From Brevibacillus daliensis (GTDB lineage: Bacteria; Bacillota; Bacilli; Brevibacillales; Brevibacillaceae), in contig NZ_JAJISB010000023.1 in the NCBI RefSeq assembly GCF_021245735.1, positions 1 through 64,000 of the forward strand: a stretch of DNA of 64,000 nucleotides. The letters run 5' to 3'. The notes beneath the pieces were generated by a model, which saw only the letters and a list, made by a program, of their open reading frames with translations, made no database searches and was not told the DNA's origin. Of this stretch, positions 51,762 through 60,553 are shown one piece after another. The translations under genes and the position numbers were made by a program. The first letter of the stretch is position 1; every line of letters starts with the position of its first letter.

Positions 51762-51850
51762 ATGGTATGCTCAGTAGTATAAATTAATATCTCGTAGTTC
51801 GAATATTATTGACGAGTATAGAGAAATAAACGATAAGGTGGTTTACTGTT

Positions 51851-52336
51851 ATGATTATGAACGAGAAGATTAAAGCATCGGAAGTCTTGTTAATAGGCTT
51901 GCAAGGTGAGGATTTAGGGATTGTAAAAACACAGGATGCGTTGCAAATGGCGAAAGAACATAAGGTTGATCTCGTATGTCATTCGTTGGTATCAAGCCCG
52001 CCACGATGTGAATTGATTGCAAAAGGTAACTATAAAGCACAGCAGGATCAAGAGAAGAAAAAGAGTCGTCAAGCGGAAAAGGGAATGAAAATAAAAGAGA
52101 TACGTCTAAGTGCTTACATTGAAGATCATGATTACGACACCAAAAAACGTCAGGCAGAACGTGTACTTACATCTATGAATGGGGTTCAATTGGTGGTGTT
52201 GCTTGAGAAAAAAGAGGGTGAACTCGCTAAAGAGCTGGTAGAAAAACTGGTGAAGGATCTCAAGCATGTAGGAAAGCAGGACAAAGGTATTCAGGTAAGC
52301 GGGAAGAAAGTAGTGGCAACGATTCATCCACTCTAA
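51851..52336 (+). CDS. Divergent IF-3-like protein (stand-alone paralogue)
   Basis: The 161-residue protein follows translation initiation factor IF-3 from end to end: an N-terminal NEKIKASEVLLIGLQGEDLG with VKTQDALQMAKEHKVDLVCH, the basic linker (QQDQEKKKSRQAEKGMKIKE) and a C-terminal domain IRLSAYIEDHDYDTKKRQAE then LTSMNGVQLVVLLEKKEGEL. It differs from InfC at many conserved places: SSPPRCELIAKGNYKAQQ replaces the usual PPVCRIMDYGKFKY, and the C-terminal GREMAH loop is absent. It is not next to rpmI and rplT, which follow the true infC, so it is a second, specialised IF-3. GATAAGGTGG precedes ATG 51851. Confidence 0.75.
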   Translation: MIMNEKIKASEVLLIGLQGEDLGIVKTQDALQMAKEHKVDLVCHSLVSSPPRCELIAKGNYKAQQDQEKKKSRQAEKGMKIKEIRLSAYIEDHDYDTKKRQAERVLTSMNGVQLVVLLEKKEGELAKELVEKLVKDLKHVGKQDKGIQVSGKKVVATIHPL

Positions 52337-52348
52337 GGAGGATGTTTT

Positions 52349-52429
52349 GTGAAAATCAGTCCGACTGTCGATTTTGAAGCAATTGCTCGTTTGAATCAAC
52401 ATGTGCACGATATTCATGTAAAACTATAA
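52349..52429 (+). pseudogene. N-terminal fragment of a GNAT acetyltransferase gene
   Basis: With a perfect AAGGAGGATG site, GTG 52349 begins MKISPTVDFEAIARLNQHVH-DIHVKL and ends at TAA 52429. The sequence is the start of the GNAT type that reads FETIARLN--VQ-LH---YP; the rest of the gene is missing. It is 12 bases after the IF-3-like gene, so it was once co-transcribed with it. Confidence 0.5.
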
Positions 52430-52452
52430 TTCCATAGTCGTTATCATGTAAA

Positions 52453-52495
52453 AACAGCCAGGGAGCCTTTTACTACAAGGCTCCCTGGCTGTTTA
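52453..52495. terminator. Bidirectional terminator
   Basis: AACAGCCAGGGAGCCTT pairs with AAGGCTCCCTGGCTGTT (17-bp stem) with T/A flanks. It separates the IF-3-like gene from the convergent VanZ gene. Confidence 0.88.
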
Positions 52496-53011
52496 TGTTA
52501 TTTGTCTTCTTGATAGTGCCCGATAGCATATCACATAAATAATATACCCCAGCACCCCACCGGTAGTATTTAATATTAAATCGTCTACATCAAATCTGCC
52601 AATTTGTAATACTAGCTGGGATACTTCCAGAATCAAACTGACAAAGAAGGATGCTAGCATCATTCTGAAGAGCGATGCAAAGCCTTTTTTAAAAAGAAGC
52701 GGTAACAAAATACCAAGTGGAACAAAGGCAATGATATTACCGGCGAATTGGACGAAGCCTCTCCAATCCTGATCGTGACGGATAGAATGGATATTTCGTT
52801 CAATCTCTCTAAAAGGAACGATATTGCCTCCATCTACCAGACGCTCTGTAATGGATGATTGCTCGGAGAACGAGTATTGCAACTGATCTATGAGAAAGGA
52901 AGGCTCAATACTGCCAAATTTAAATAGGATGACCCTACATAGAATATAAAGATAGAGAAGCAATAGCAGAAAAAGTCCGCATTTCTGAAGCAATTTGGTT
53001 AACAATGTCAA
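52493..53011 (-). CDS. VanZ family membrane protein
   Basis: The 172-residue protein has four predicted membrane segments and the VanZ pattern: GGNIVPFREIERNIHS near residue 62, FAGNIIAFVPLGILLPLLF near 90 (conserved N-x-x-x-F-x-P-x-G), and a C-terminal SLILEVSQLVLQIGRFDVDD then LILNTTGGVLGY. VanZ proteins contribute low-level teicoplanin resistance in enterococci; most homologues have unknown roles. It is convergent with the IF-3-like gene through a shared terminator. Confidence 0.85.
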   Translation of the reverse strand: MTLLTKLLQKCGLFLLLLLYLYILCRVILFKFGSIEPSFLIDQLQYSFSEQSSITERLVDGGNIVPFREIERNIHSIRHDQDWRGFVQFAGNIIAFVPLGILLPLLFKKGFASLFRMMLASFFVSLILEVSQLVLQIGRFDVDDLILNTTGGVLGYIIYVICYRALSRRQIT

Positions 53012-53216
53012 GGCTGTTCAAATCCGATCTTAATGAGTTTTTATGTTTCGATAAATCTATGTAGGCTACTTAAACCTTATACGTACATCTTAGCGAAGAG
53101 AGTGGGCAGAATACAACCTTAACCTATTTTGACAGTCTAAATAAGCATACAATTATAGCGACTATATGAGGATGACGAGAGATGAATCTCGTTAGTGATG
53201 AAGTGGAGTGAGATAA

Positions 53217-54071
53217 GTGGACATGTATAGCTATCAGCATCCAGGAGATTTCCTTCGTAGAGTTGGTCTCTATTTAGAACAAAATGAAGTGGAAAACAAT
53301 CTGATACTTGGTTTATTGGAAGATTATCTTGAACGAGAGAAAGCTGGGAAGCGGCAAGTTACTCCTTTCCTCGCGACAGTTGAAGAAAAGAATCAACCTT
53401 TGGTAGTAATCGTAGAGAGAAGAACAGGCTACTTGGTGGTGACTGGTGATAGTGATTGTCCTAACGAGGCAATCCAGCTTGCGATGACCAGGCTCGACAT
53501 GTCTTCCTACACGCTAAAGAAGCTATCGGGAAAACCAGAGATTGTTGATAGAATGGCAATCGATTGGGAGAAAAGAAACAAGATTCTAAAAAAGAGTAAG
53601 ACAAATCAAATTATTTATAAGCTGGAACAGGTGGTTGCCGACGCCAATCAATCAGGATATCTTAGGCAGGCAAAGGAGAGTGACAGCAAGCTGGTTAGTG
53701 AATGGGTAAAGGATTTTTTTCAAGAGACTGGACAAGATGTTCCTATTGAACAAGTAATGGAAGGTGTAAGAAGGGGAATTAGTGAAAACAATTTCTTTTT
53801 ATGGGAAGAAGACGGAAAGATTGTCTCCATGGCTAAAAAGGTGAGGGAAACGAAAAATGGCGGAGTGATAAGCCTTGTCTATACCCCCCGAACCTTGCGT
53901 GAAAATGGATTTGCTACTTCCTGTGTAACAGCTGTAAGTAAAGAACTGCTAGCTCAGGGTTTTACGTTCTGTTGCCTGTATGCAGATGAGGAAAATACAG
54001 CAGCGAATACTATGTATGAGAACATCGGCTACAAATCTGTACAAAAGTCGATCACGTATACTTTTGCTTGA
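53217..54071 (+). CDS. GNAT family N-acetyltransferase with N-terminal extension
   Basis: The 284-residue protein has a C-terminal GNAT domain (FFLWEEDGKIVSMAKKVRET; GVISLVYTPRTLRENGFATS, which contains the acetyl-CoA Q/RxxGxA loop as RENGFA; YADEENTAANTMYENIGYKS) and about 130 N-terminal residues related to the first half of similar Bacillus acetyltransferases (PLVVIVERRTGYLVVTGDSD). Its substrate is unknown. The start is GTG 53217 or ATG 53223; a GGAGTGAG site favours GTG. It is monocistronic with a long upstream region. Confidence 0.8.
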   Translation: MDMYSYQHPGDFLRRVGLYLEQNEVENNLILGLLEDYLEREKAGKRQVTPFLATVEEKNQPLVVIVERRTGYLVVTGDSDCPNEAIQLAMTRLDMSSYTLKKLSGKPEIVDRMAIDWEKRNKILKKSKTNQIIYKLEQVVADANQSGYLRQAKESDSKLVSEWVKDFFQETGQDVPIEQVMEGVRRGISENNFFLWEEDGKIVSMAKKVRETKNGGVISLVYTPRTLRENGFATSCVTAVSKELLAQGFTFCCLYADEENTAANTMYENIGYKSVQKSITYTFA

Positions 54072-54173
54072 TTCTACAAGTTGTCTTTCTTAATAAAATT
54101 GACCAAAGCTGTCACTTTTCCTTCTTCAAAACAGTCTTAATAAATAGGGCGTTTTTTTGTAAGAGGTGAAGTA

Positions 54174-55340
54174 ATGAAACAAAATCCCAAAAGTTTAAAT
54201 CGAACGGAAAAAAGGCGGAGCACGAGGAAGCGAAAGAAACTTCGGATGCATATGCTTTTTTATACTTTTCTGATGACAGCAATACTGCTTTTCGGCAGTG
54301 TTCTAATTTTTTCCGATGAGCTGAGTACTGCCTTCTTTTCAGATAAACAGACATCAGGAGAACCGCCGATTGAGCCAGAGCAAACGCAGGAGCAAACCGT
54401 GCGACTTAGCTTCGCGGGGGATATCATGATGGCAGCAGGTCATGTGGAAACCTTGCTTAAGGATAAAGGCTATGAGTATGCATTTGCGCATGTAAAAGAC
54501 CTCTTCCTTCAGGACGATTACACAGTAGGGAATCTGGAGACACCGCTAACAGAAAATGGTGCTCCGGCAGACAATAAGGAGTACGTGTATAAATCTTCTC
54601 CCCTAGCTGCTCCAGCCATGAAGGCCTCAGGAATTGACCTGCTGAATTTGGCTAATAACCATTCCATGGATCAGGGAGAAAGTGGACTGCTCGATACGAT
54701 GCAGGCACTAGAACAGCATGAACTTGCTTATATCGGTTCAGGCAATAATGCGGATCGAGCATATTCACCTGTTTACGTGGAGCGGAATGGTATAAAAATC
54801 GCGTTTTTAGGTTTTACGAGAGTCATTCCGGAAACTAGCTGGTATGCAGGTAAAAACAAACCAGGTCTTGCTGTCAGCTATGATCCTGCGAAAGCAGTAG
54901 AGGCGATAAGCCAAGCTAAGAATCAGGCAGACGTCGTAATTGTGATTGCACATTGGGGGAAGGAAAAGGTAGACAATCCAGTAGATCATCAAAAGGAATT
55001 GGCACATGCATATATTGATGCAGGTGCAGATTTGATCGTGGGTGGACATCCGCATGTATTACAAGGCTTTGAACAGTATAAGGGCAAATGGATTGCCTAT
55101 AGTACAGGTAATTTTATCTTTACACGTGCACCACAGCCGAAAACCTGGGAAACGATGGTGCTGCAAGCTACCCTTACCAAGGATGGAGGGTGTGAATTAC
55201 AAGTGATTCCGCATCATGCCGAGTTAGGGCAGGCAGTACCGATGAATGAAGCAGAGAGTGATGCACTTCTCAAGCGACTGGAGTCAATCTCTGAAAATGG
55301 TGTTAAGATTGATGAACAGGGTTACGTGCGAAAATCATAG
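54174..55340 (+). CDS. Membrane-anchored CapA-like metallophosphatase
   Basis: The 388-residue protein has a very basic N-terminus (LNRTEKRRSTRKRKKLRMHM), one membrane segment (LFYTFLMTAILLFGSVLIF) and an extracytoplasmic PGA_cap domain: LSFAGDIMMAAGHVETLL near residue 77, DYTVGNLETPLTENGAPADN near 112, NLANNHSMDQGESGLLDTMQ near 158, VVIVIAHWGKEKVDNPVDHQ near 253 and GADLIVGGHPHVLQGFEQYK near 282. CapA-type enzymes are needed for poly-gamma-glutamate or capsule export. No other cap/pgs genes lie here. It is the anchored counterpart of the cytoplasmic CapA-like gene at 31004. Confidence 0.85.
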   Translation: MKQNPKSLNRTEKRRSTRKRKKLRMHMLFYTFLMTAILLFGSVLIFSDELSTAFFSDKQTSGEPPIEPEQTQEQTVRLSFAGDIMMAAGHVETLLKDKGYEYAFAHVKDLFLQDDYTVGNLETPLTENGAPADNKEYVYKSSPLAAPAMKASGIDLLNLANNHSMDQGESGLLDTMQALEQHELAYIGSGNNADRAYSPVYVERNGIKIAFLGFTRVIPETSWYAGKNKPGLAVSYDPAKAVEAISQAKNQADVVIVIAHWGKEKVDNPVDHQKELAHAYIDAGADLIVGGHPHVLQGFEQYKGKWIAYSTGNFIFTRAPQPKTWETMVLQATLTKDGGCELQVIPHHAELGQAVPMNEAESDALLKRLESISENGVKIDEQGYVRKS

Positions 55341-55350
55341 TATACGAATA

Positions 55351-55391
55351 AAGACTCGTAAATCTGATACCAGGTTGCGAGTCTTTTTTCT
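55351..55391 (+). terminator. Rho-independent terminator
   Basis: AAGACTCG pairs with CGAGTCTT through a 20-base loop (TAAATCTGATACCAGGTTG), followed by TTTTTC. Confidence 0.7.
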
Positions 55392-55550
55392 TGATGAATC
55401 GTTTCGGAAAGTATAGGCAAGTGCTGATTTGGCTTGATACTATCATAATCTTAATCGTATGATGATGTGGCATACAATGTGGAAAATGTTATTATTTTCT
55501 TGTTTGTATTTGCCGTGTGCAACATTCCTATATTTATGAGGTGAAGTAAC

Positions 55551-56669
55551 ATGAAAATAACAGCTGCGATTATTCATGAAAAAAGCGCAGAATTTAAGCT
55601 GGAAGAAGTGACTCTGTCAGAACCTAATGAAAATGAAGTATTGATAAAAATAATAGGTTCAGGTATTTGCCATACAGATGCTGTCGCTCGTGATCAACAA
55701 ATTCATGTTCCTTTGCCAGCTGTATTGGGACACGAGGGTTCAGGTATCGTAGAAAAAGTAGGCGCGAACGTTACTACGGTTGAGCCTGGCGATCACGTGG
55801 TACTCTCCTTCACTTCATGCGGTCATTGCGAAAATTGCTTAAGCGGACATCCTGCTTCTTGTCTTACATGTAATGTTCTAAACTTTGGCGGTAAAATGAT
55901 GGATGGTACGAATCGCATTCATCAGTGTGACCATCCCGTTTCCACCTTTTTTGGACAATCCTCCTTTGGGTCATTTGCAATCGCGCATGAGCGAAATGTT
56001 GTAAAAGTTGATAAAGATGTTGATTTGATGCTCCTTGGACCACTCGGTTGCGGGATTCAAACTGGAGCTGGAACGGTGCTTAATAAACTGCGTCCTGAAT
56101 TTGGTACAACAATCGCCGTCTACGGCTGTGGTGCTGTAGGATTAAGCGCAATTATGGCTGCAAAGATTGCTGGCTGCAGTGAGATTATTGCTATCGATGT
56201 TCTTTCCAGTCGCTTAGAGTTAGCCAAAGAATTAGGGGCAACGCATGTTATTAACGGTAAAGAAGGTAATATAGTTGATGAGATACGCTCTCTAACCGAT
56301 GGCGGAACAAATTACGCTGTCGAAACAACCGGGGTAGCTGTGGTTGTTCGTCAATCCGTGCAAGCCCTGCGTACATTGGGAACTGTGGCAATTGTAGGTG
56401 TAGGTGGAGAAGTATCGTTCCATCTTTTTGATGATTTGATGGCTCAAGGAAAAACAATGATGGGGGTAATTGAGGGGGATTCTGTTCCACAAACCTTTAT
56501 TCCACGCCTCATTCATTTTTATAAAAAAGGAAAGTTCCCATTTGATAAAATGGTTGAATTTTATGAACTAGACGAAATTAATAAAGCATTTGATGATTTG
56601 AAGAAAGGGATTACGGTAAAACCAATTGTAATGATGGAGCCTAATGATGATTGTAATTGTTGTGGATAA
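55551..56669 (+). CDS. Zinc-dependent alcohol dehydrogenase (aryl-alcohol/MDR type)
   Basis: The 372-residue medium-chain dehydrogenase has catalytic-zinc residues in GICHTDAVARD (Cys near 38) and GHEGSGIVEKVG (His and Glu near 60), the structural zinc cluster CGHCENCLSGHPASC near residue 90, the NAD-binding loop AVYGCGAVGLSAIMAAK near residue 188, and IAIDVLSSRLELAKELGATH. It resembles benzyl-/aryl-alcohol dehydrogenases and the AdhB-like enzymes of bacilli. A Cys-rich tail (NDDCNCCG) is unusual. It is monocistronic, with GAGGTGAAG before ATG 55551. Confidence 0.88.
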   Translation: MKITAAIIHEKSAEFKLEEVTLSEPNENEVLIKIIGSGICHTDAVARDQQIHVPLPAVLGHEGSGIVEKVGANVTTVEPGDHVVLSFTSCGHCENCLSGHPASCLTCNVLNFGGKMMDGTNRIHQCDHPVSTFFGQSSFGSFAIAHERNVVKVDKDVDLMLLGPLGCGIQTGAGTVLNKLRPEFGTTIAVYGCGAVGLSAIMAAKIAGCSEIIAIDVLSSRLELAKELGATHVINGKEGNIVDEIRSLTDGGTNYAVETTGVAVVVRQSVQALRTLGTVAIVGVGGEVSFHLFDDLMAQGKTMMGVIEGDSVPQTFIPRLIHFYKKGKFPFDKMVEFYELDEINKAFDDLKKGITVKPIVMMEPNDDCNCCG

Positions 56670-56715
56670 CAGCTGTCCTAGCTTGAGAGTGACAGGATAG
56701 TGTAATGAGAAAAGG

Positions 56716-56755
56716 CAAAGAAAGAACCAGATTGATATACTGGTTCTTTCTTTGC
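56716..56755. terminator. Bidirectional terminator between adh and murB
   Basis: GCAAAGAAAGAACCAG pairs perfectly with CTGGTTCTTTCTTTGC (16 bp) around ATTGATATA. Confidence 0.88.
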
Positions 56756-56758
56756 TTC

Positions 56759-57691
56759 TTATTCGTCTTCACCCAAAATCTTAACTTCCGTTTCCAAATC
56801 CACATTGTATTTAGCCTTCACCGTTTGTTGAACATGCTTGATGAGGTTCAAATAATCTGTTGCAGTCGCTTGATCTACATTGATAATAAACCCAGCATGC
56901 TTTTCTGAGATCTCTGCTCCACCAATGCGTGTTTTTTGCAAACCGCTATCTTGAATCAACTTGCCTGCAAAATGGTTAGGAGGTCGTTTAAAGACACTGC
57001 CACAAGAAGGATACTCTAATGGCTGCTTCGATTCACGTTGGAAGGTGAGATCATTCATTTTCTCTTGGATTAAGGCTTGGTCACCCAGTATTAGCTGAAA
57101 GGTTGCCTCTAATACAGTCGCCTTTTGGTCAGCAAATGCACTGCGACGATAGCCAAATTGGAAATCATCTGGACCCATTCGCAGTAATTCACCCTCAGAT
57201 GTAAGCACAAGGGCTGATTGAAGAACATGTGCCACTTCTCCCCCATATGCTCCAGCATTCATATATAAAGCACCACCTACTGTACCGGGAATACCACAGG
57301 CAAACTCGAGACCAGTCAGGCTATTTCGTAAGGCTACCCGTGACACATCAATTATGGCTGCACCGCACCTGGCAACAATTTTTTGGTCGGTTACAGTAAT
57401 TGTATCCAGTCTGACCAAATGTAGAACAATCCCGCGAATACCGCCATCACGTACAATCACATTGGACCCATTACCTAGAATGGTAACGGGAATCTCATTT
57501 TTTCGGGCATATTGAACTACCCCCTGCACTTCCTCGTATGAACCAGGCTGTACAAAGATATCAGCTTTTCCGCCTGTTTTAGTATGTGTATACGTTTTGA
57601 GTGGTTCGTTAATTTTGGCGATCCCTACTGTGATGATCTTTTCTATGTCTTGAATGATATGTTTTTGATTCATTATATTATCCATCCCCAT
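56759..57691 (-). CDS. murB: UDP-N-acetylmuramate dehydrogenase MurB
   Basis: The 310-residue FAD enzyme reduces UDP-GlcNAc-enolpyruvate to UDP-MurNAc in peptidoglycan synthesis. It has YTHTKTGGKADIFVQPGSYE near residue 36, PVTILGNGSNVIVRDGGIRG near 69 (FAD pyrophosphate), FACGIPGTVGGALYMNAGAY near 130 and YPSCGSVFKRPPNHFAGKLI near 227 (proton-donor Ser and substrate Arg region). This is the short type II MurB of bacilli. The exact start is uncertain: ATG 57691 or a nearer ATG 57673 (after GGGGATGG). It is monocistronic; the window's repeat element C lies just upstream. Confidence 0.92.
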   Translation of the reverse strand: MGMDNIMNQKHIIQDIEKIITVGIAKINEPLKTYTHTKTGGKADIFVQPGSYEEVQGVVQYARKNEIPVTILGNGSNVIVRDGGIRGIVLHLVRLDTITVTDQKIVARCGAAIIDVSRVALRNSLTGLEFACGIPGTVGGALYMNAGAYGGEVAHVLQSALVLTSEGELLRMGPDDFQFGYRRSAFADQKATVLEATFQLILGDQALIQEKMNDLTFQRESKQPLEYPSCGSVFKRPPNHFAGKLIQDSGLQKTRIGGAEISEKHAGFIINVDQATATDYLNLIKHVQQTVKAKYNVDLETEVKILGEDE

Positions 57692-57775
57692 TGAAAGCTG
57701 CTATATCTGTTTCTATTAACAATATTAAACTATACCAGTTTTGGTGACGATGCAAGTTTACTTTTATCCATTGCG

Positions 57776-58247
57776 TTGTGGGCTAGCAGAAGAAGCACAT
57801 TTTTTGTCTGTGAACTTGTTAAGGTCCAGCAAGGATGCTAAGACTGTCCGCTACTGGGCAAAGAGTGCGGAAAGTGCAAAAGGCTGAGTAGCTACGCAGT
57901 ATATCATGGGTTGCACTTTTTTATCCGCCCTCTTTGTCCAGTAGCTAGGTTGGACCTTAAAGGTTCTGGACAAAAAATGTGCTTCTTCTGCAAACGGCTT
58001 CAGTGGAAAAGCACAATCAAAGCCAAAAGCTTGAAAAACCAGATTCTCTTTTCATACAGAGCGTCTTGGCGAAGCCCAACTGAGCGGAGCACTATTCATC
58101 GGGAAAAAGAAGCGAAACCCAGCAAGTCTTACAGTGAATACATCGTTTAGAGCTTCCCCGGTGAATAGTGCGGAGCGGACAGTCTAACCCCTTGTAGGGC
58201 AAAGACTTTTAGCGAAGGGTGAAAAGAGAATCTGGTTTTCCCCCCTA
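57776..58247 (+). repeat. Dispersed two-hairpin element, copy C (full length)
   Basis: This copy sits in the divergent region between murB and a TetR gene. Hairpin 1 spans 57786-57991 with inner stem CTACTGGGCA (57851-57860) and TGTCCAGTAG (57935-57944), and hairpin 2 spans 58035-58239 with arms AAAACCAGATTCTCTTTTCA and TGAAAAGAGAATCTGGTTTT. The two hairpins and the linker AAACGGCTTCAG match copy A at most positions, with differences mainly at paired or loop sites. Inner stem of hairpin 2 is GCACTATTCATCGGG with CCCGGTGAATAGTGC. Confidence 0.8.
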
Positions 58248-58361
58248 TGATAGGAATACCGCAATAATATAGTCTTCGGATGGTCAGAGACAAAAGATTT
58301 TATTGTAAGCACTTGAAATATTCAGAACATTACATATAATAAAAACTGAGAGGTGATTCAG

Positions 58362-58961
58362 GTGTCAGAAAATCAACCAACACAAACACTGACAAAAAAA
58401 GGTCTGGAAACAAGAGCGAAGCTGCTGCATGCTGCTGAACATATTTTTGGACAATACGGATATTATGAAGCTTCCATTGTGTTGATTACTCAACATGCTC
58501 AGGTGGCACAAGGTACTTTTTATAATTATTTCGAGTCCAAAAAGGCGATTTATGATGAAGTAGTCAGACAGCTGAATCGAGGTTTACGGGCACAAATAAA
58601 AGAAGAAATTGCTTCTGCAACCAGCCACGAAGACACCCTTCGAATCGGTTTTCTCGCTTTCTTTCGCTGGGTAAAAAATCATCCCAATTTGTATAGTATC
58701 GTTCAGCAGGCAGTTTTGGTCGATCAGGAATTGTATCGATGGTACTATGACAAATTGGCAATGGGGTACCAGAAAAGTTTAACCGTCGGTATTGATGAGG
58801 GAGCTTTTCGCAAGTTGGATCAGGAGACAATCGCTTACTGCTTACTGTCAATTGGCCAATTCCTCGGCATGAGATGGGTGTATTGGGAGGGGCAGGATGT
58901 ACCGGAGGACGTATTCGAAACAGCGATGTCCATGGTTTTCGGCGGTCTTCAGGTTAAGTGA
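58362..58961 (+). CDS. TetR/AcrR family regulator of the acyl-CoA cluster
   Basis: The product (about 199 residues from GTG 58362 after GAGAGGTGATTC) has a TetR helix-turn-helix (ASIVLITQHAQVAQGTFYNY near residues 38-57, then FESKKAIYDEVV) and a C-terminal domain with aromatic residues (GFLAFFRWVKNHPNLYSIVQ), similar to FadR/PaaR-like regulators of fatty or aryl acid degradation (acyl-CoA effector). It precedes the AMP ligase by 56 bases, including a cre-like site, and probably represses the operon. Confidence 0.85.
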   Translation: MSENQPTQTLTKKGLETRAKLLHAAEHIFGQYGYYEASIVLITQHAQVAQGTFYNYFESKKAIYDEVVRQLNRGLRAQIKEEIASATSHEDTLRIGFLAFFRWVKNHPNLYSIVQQAVLVDQELYRWYYDKLAMGYQKSLTVGIDEGAFRKLDQETIAYCLLSIGQFLGMRWVYWEGQDVPEDVFETAMSMVFGGLQVK

Positions 58962-58979
58962 TCGCTTTAAACAATAAAA

Positions 58980-58993
58980 TGCAAACGTTTTCA
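58980..58993 (+). promoter_or_regulatory. cre-like site before the acyl-CoA ligase gene
   Basis: TGCAAACGTTTTCA matches the CcpA consensus TGWNANCGNTNWCA with one mismatch (third base C). It lies 25 bases before the start codon, where binding would act as a roadblock. Confidence 0.5.
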
Positions 58994-59017
58994 AAGGTGA
59001 AGTAAAGGAGGAAGCCT

Positions 59018-60541
59018 ATGCAAGGAATTACTTACTGGATCAAACAGCGAGCGTATCTTACCCCAAACCGCATTGCGATCATTGCGGAAGAACAACAAGT
59101 AACTTACCAGGAGATGTACGTCAAGATCACTCGAATGGCTCGTTTCCTGCAGAATGATTTGTCGGTTCAAAAAGGGGATCGAATTGGAATCTTATCACAA
59201 AACAGTATGGAGTTTGTTCTTCTGCTGTTTGCTATTGCAAAGTTGGGAGCGATAGCGGTTCCTTTTAATATTAGATTGACACCAGCAGAACTTAGCTATC
59301 AGTTTCAAGACAGTGGAATACGGATCTTATTCACACAGCGAGAGTTCGAGCTCTCCATCACTGCCAGTAAGGTAATGGATGTAGTAGAGCATCTGAATTG
59401 GCTAGATGAGAACCACCTTGCTTGGTCGAGTTATGAACCCCAAGCTGATGCAGTGATTGATGAAAACGAGTGGCGCTACGTGGGAACAGGTGAAGATCGC
59501 TACATCATCTGCTATACCTCCGGAACGACAGGAAAGCCGAAGGGAGCAGTGCTTACTCAGGAAAATATGTTTTGGAATGCATGCAATAATATAACTGCCA
59601 TTGATATTACCTCTTATGATCGTGTGATCGTACTCTTACCCCTGTTTCATATCGGGGGGATTGGATTGTTCGCATTTCCTACCTTCTTTGCCGGGGGGAC
59701 TGTGGTTATTCCCGGTAAATTCCATCCAGATAAAGCCCTACAGCTCATTGAAGAACATCAAGTTACCGTCGTCATGGGGGTACCCGCTATCCATGATGCA
59801 ATTCGTAAAAGTCCACTTTTCCACACCTCAGATCTGAGTTCCGTTCGTTGGTTTTACAATGGCGGTGCTCCTTGTCCACATGAATTGATTATCCAGTACC
59901 ATCAGTTGGGACTTCCGTTTGGTCAAGGGTTTGGCCTGACCGAAACGTCCCCCACCGTATGTATGCTCACCAAAGAAGATGCTCATAGAAAAGTAGGTTC
60001 AATTGGCAAGCCAGCTCTGTTTTGTGAGATTCGTCTGGTCAACAATGAAGGCGAAGACGTGATACAAGGCGAGATTGGGGAATTACTAGTCAAGGGTCCC
60101 CATGTCATGAAGGAGTACTGGAACCTGCCTGATGAAACGAATAAAGCAATTCGTGATGGCTGGTTTTACACGGGTGATTTGGCTAAGCAGGACGAAGAAG
60201 GCTTTGTCTATATCGCAGGTCGTCGCAAAGAAATGATTATCTCAGGTGGCGAAAATATTTATCCGCTGGAACTGGAACAGACGATTGGCGATCTGGAAGG
60301 GGTAGAAGAGGTAGCGGTTATCGGAGTGCCGGATGAAAAGTGGGGAGAGGTTGCCAAAGCATTCATTGTACCTAAAAAAGATGCTTTGCTTACACGTGAA
60401 CAAGTGCAAGCGTACTGTGAGGAACGATTAGCACGTTATAAAATACCGAAATATTTTGTCTTTTTATCTGAGTTACCGCGAAATGCAACAGGAAAAATCG
60501 TAAAACAATCTCTAGCAAAAATGGAAACAACTACACTCTAG
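59018..60541 (+). CDS. AMP-forming acyl-CoA synthetase
   Basis: The 507-residue ligase shows all adenylate-forming motifs: ICYTSGTTGKPKGAVLTQ near residue 166, GQGFGLTETSPTV near 304, YTGDLAKQDEEGFVYIAGRR then KEMIISGGENIYP near 385-415, and NATGKIVKQSL (catalytic Lys) at the C-terminus. It activates a carboxylic acid as a CoA thioester; the acid cannot be specified but should be a fatty or aryl acid. AAGGAGGAAG precedes ATG 59018. It leads an operon with MaoC, a KAS III-like protein, an NHL protein and a lipoprotein. Confidence 0.88.
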   Translation: MQGITYWIKQRAYLTPNRIAIIAEEQQVTYQEMYVKITRMARFLQNDLSVQKGDRIGILSQNSMEFVLLLFAIAKLGAIAVPFNIRLTPAELSYQFQDSGIRILFTQREFELSITASKVMDVVEHLNWLDENHLAWSSYEPQADAVIDENEWRYVGTGEDRYIICYTSGTTGKPKGAVLTQENMFWNACNNITAIDITSYDRVIVLLPLFHIGGIGLFAFPTFFAGGTVVIPGKFHPDKALQLIEEHQVTVVMGVPAIHDAIRKSPLFHTSDLSSVRWFYNGGAPCPHELIIQYHQLGLPFGQGFGLTETSPTVCMLTKEDAHRKVGSIGKPALFCEIRLVNNEGEDVIQGEIGELLVKGPHVMKEYWNLPDETNKAIRDGWFYTGDLAKQDEEGFVYIAGRRKEMIISGGENIYPLELEQTIGDLEGVEEVAVIGVPDEKWGEVAKAFIVPKKDALLTREQVQAYCEERLARYKIPKYFVFLSELPRNATGKIVKQSLAKMETTTL

Positions 60542-60553
60542 TGAGGTGAAGAA

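Noticed and set aside
51527-51850. Possible T-box or other amino-acid riboswitch before the ABC operon or IF-3-like gene
   Set aside because: No T-box sequence (TGGNACCGCG-like), specifier loop or terminator/antiterminator pair was recognised.
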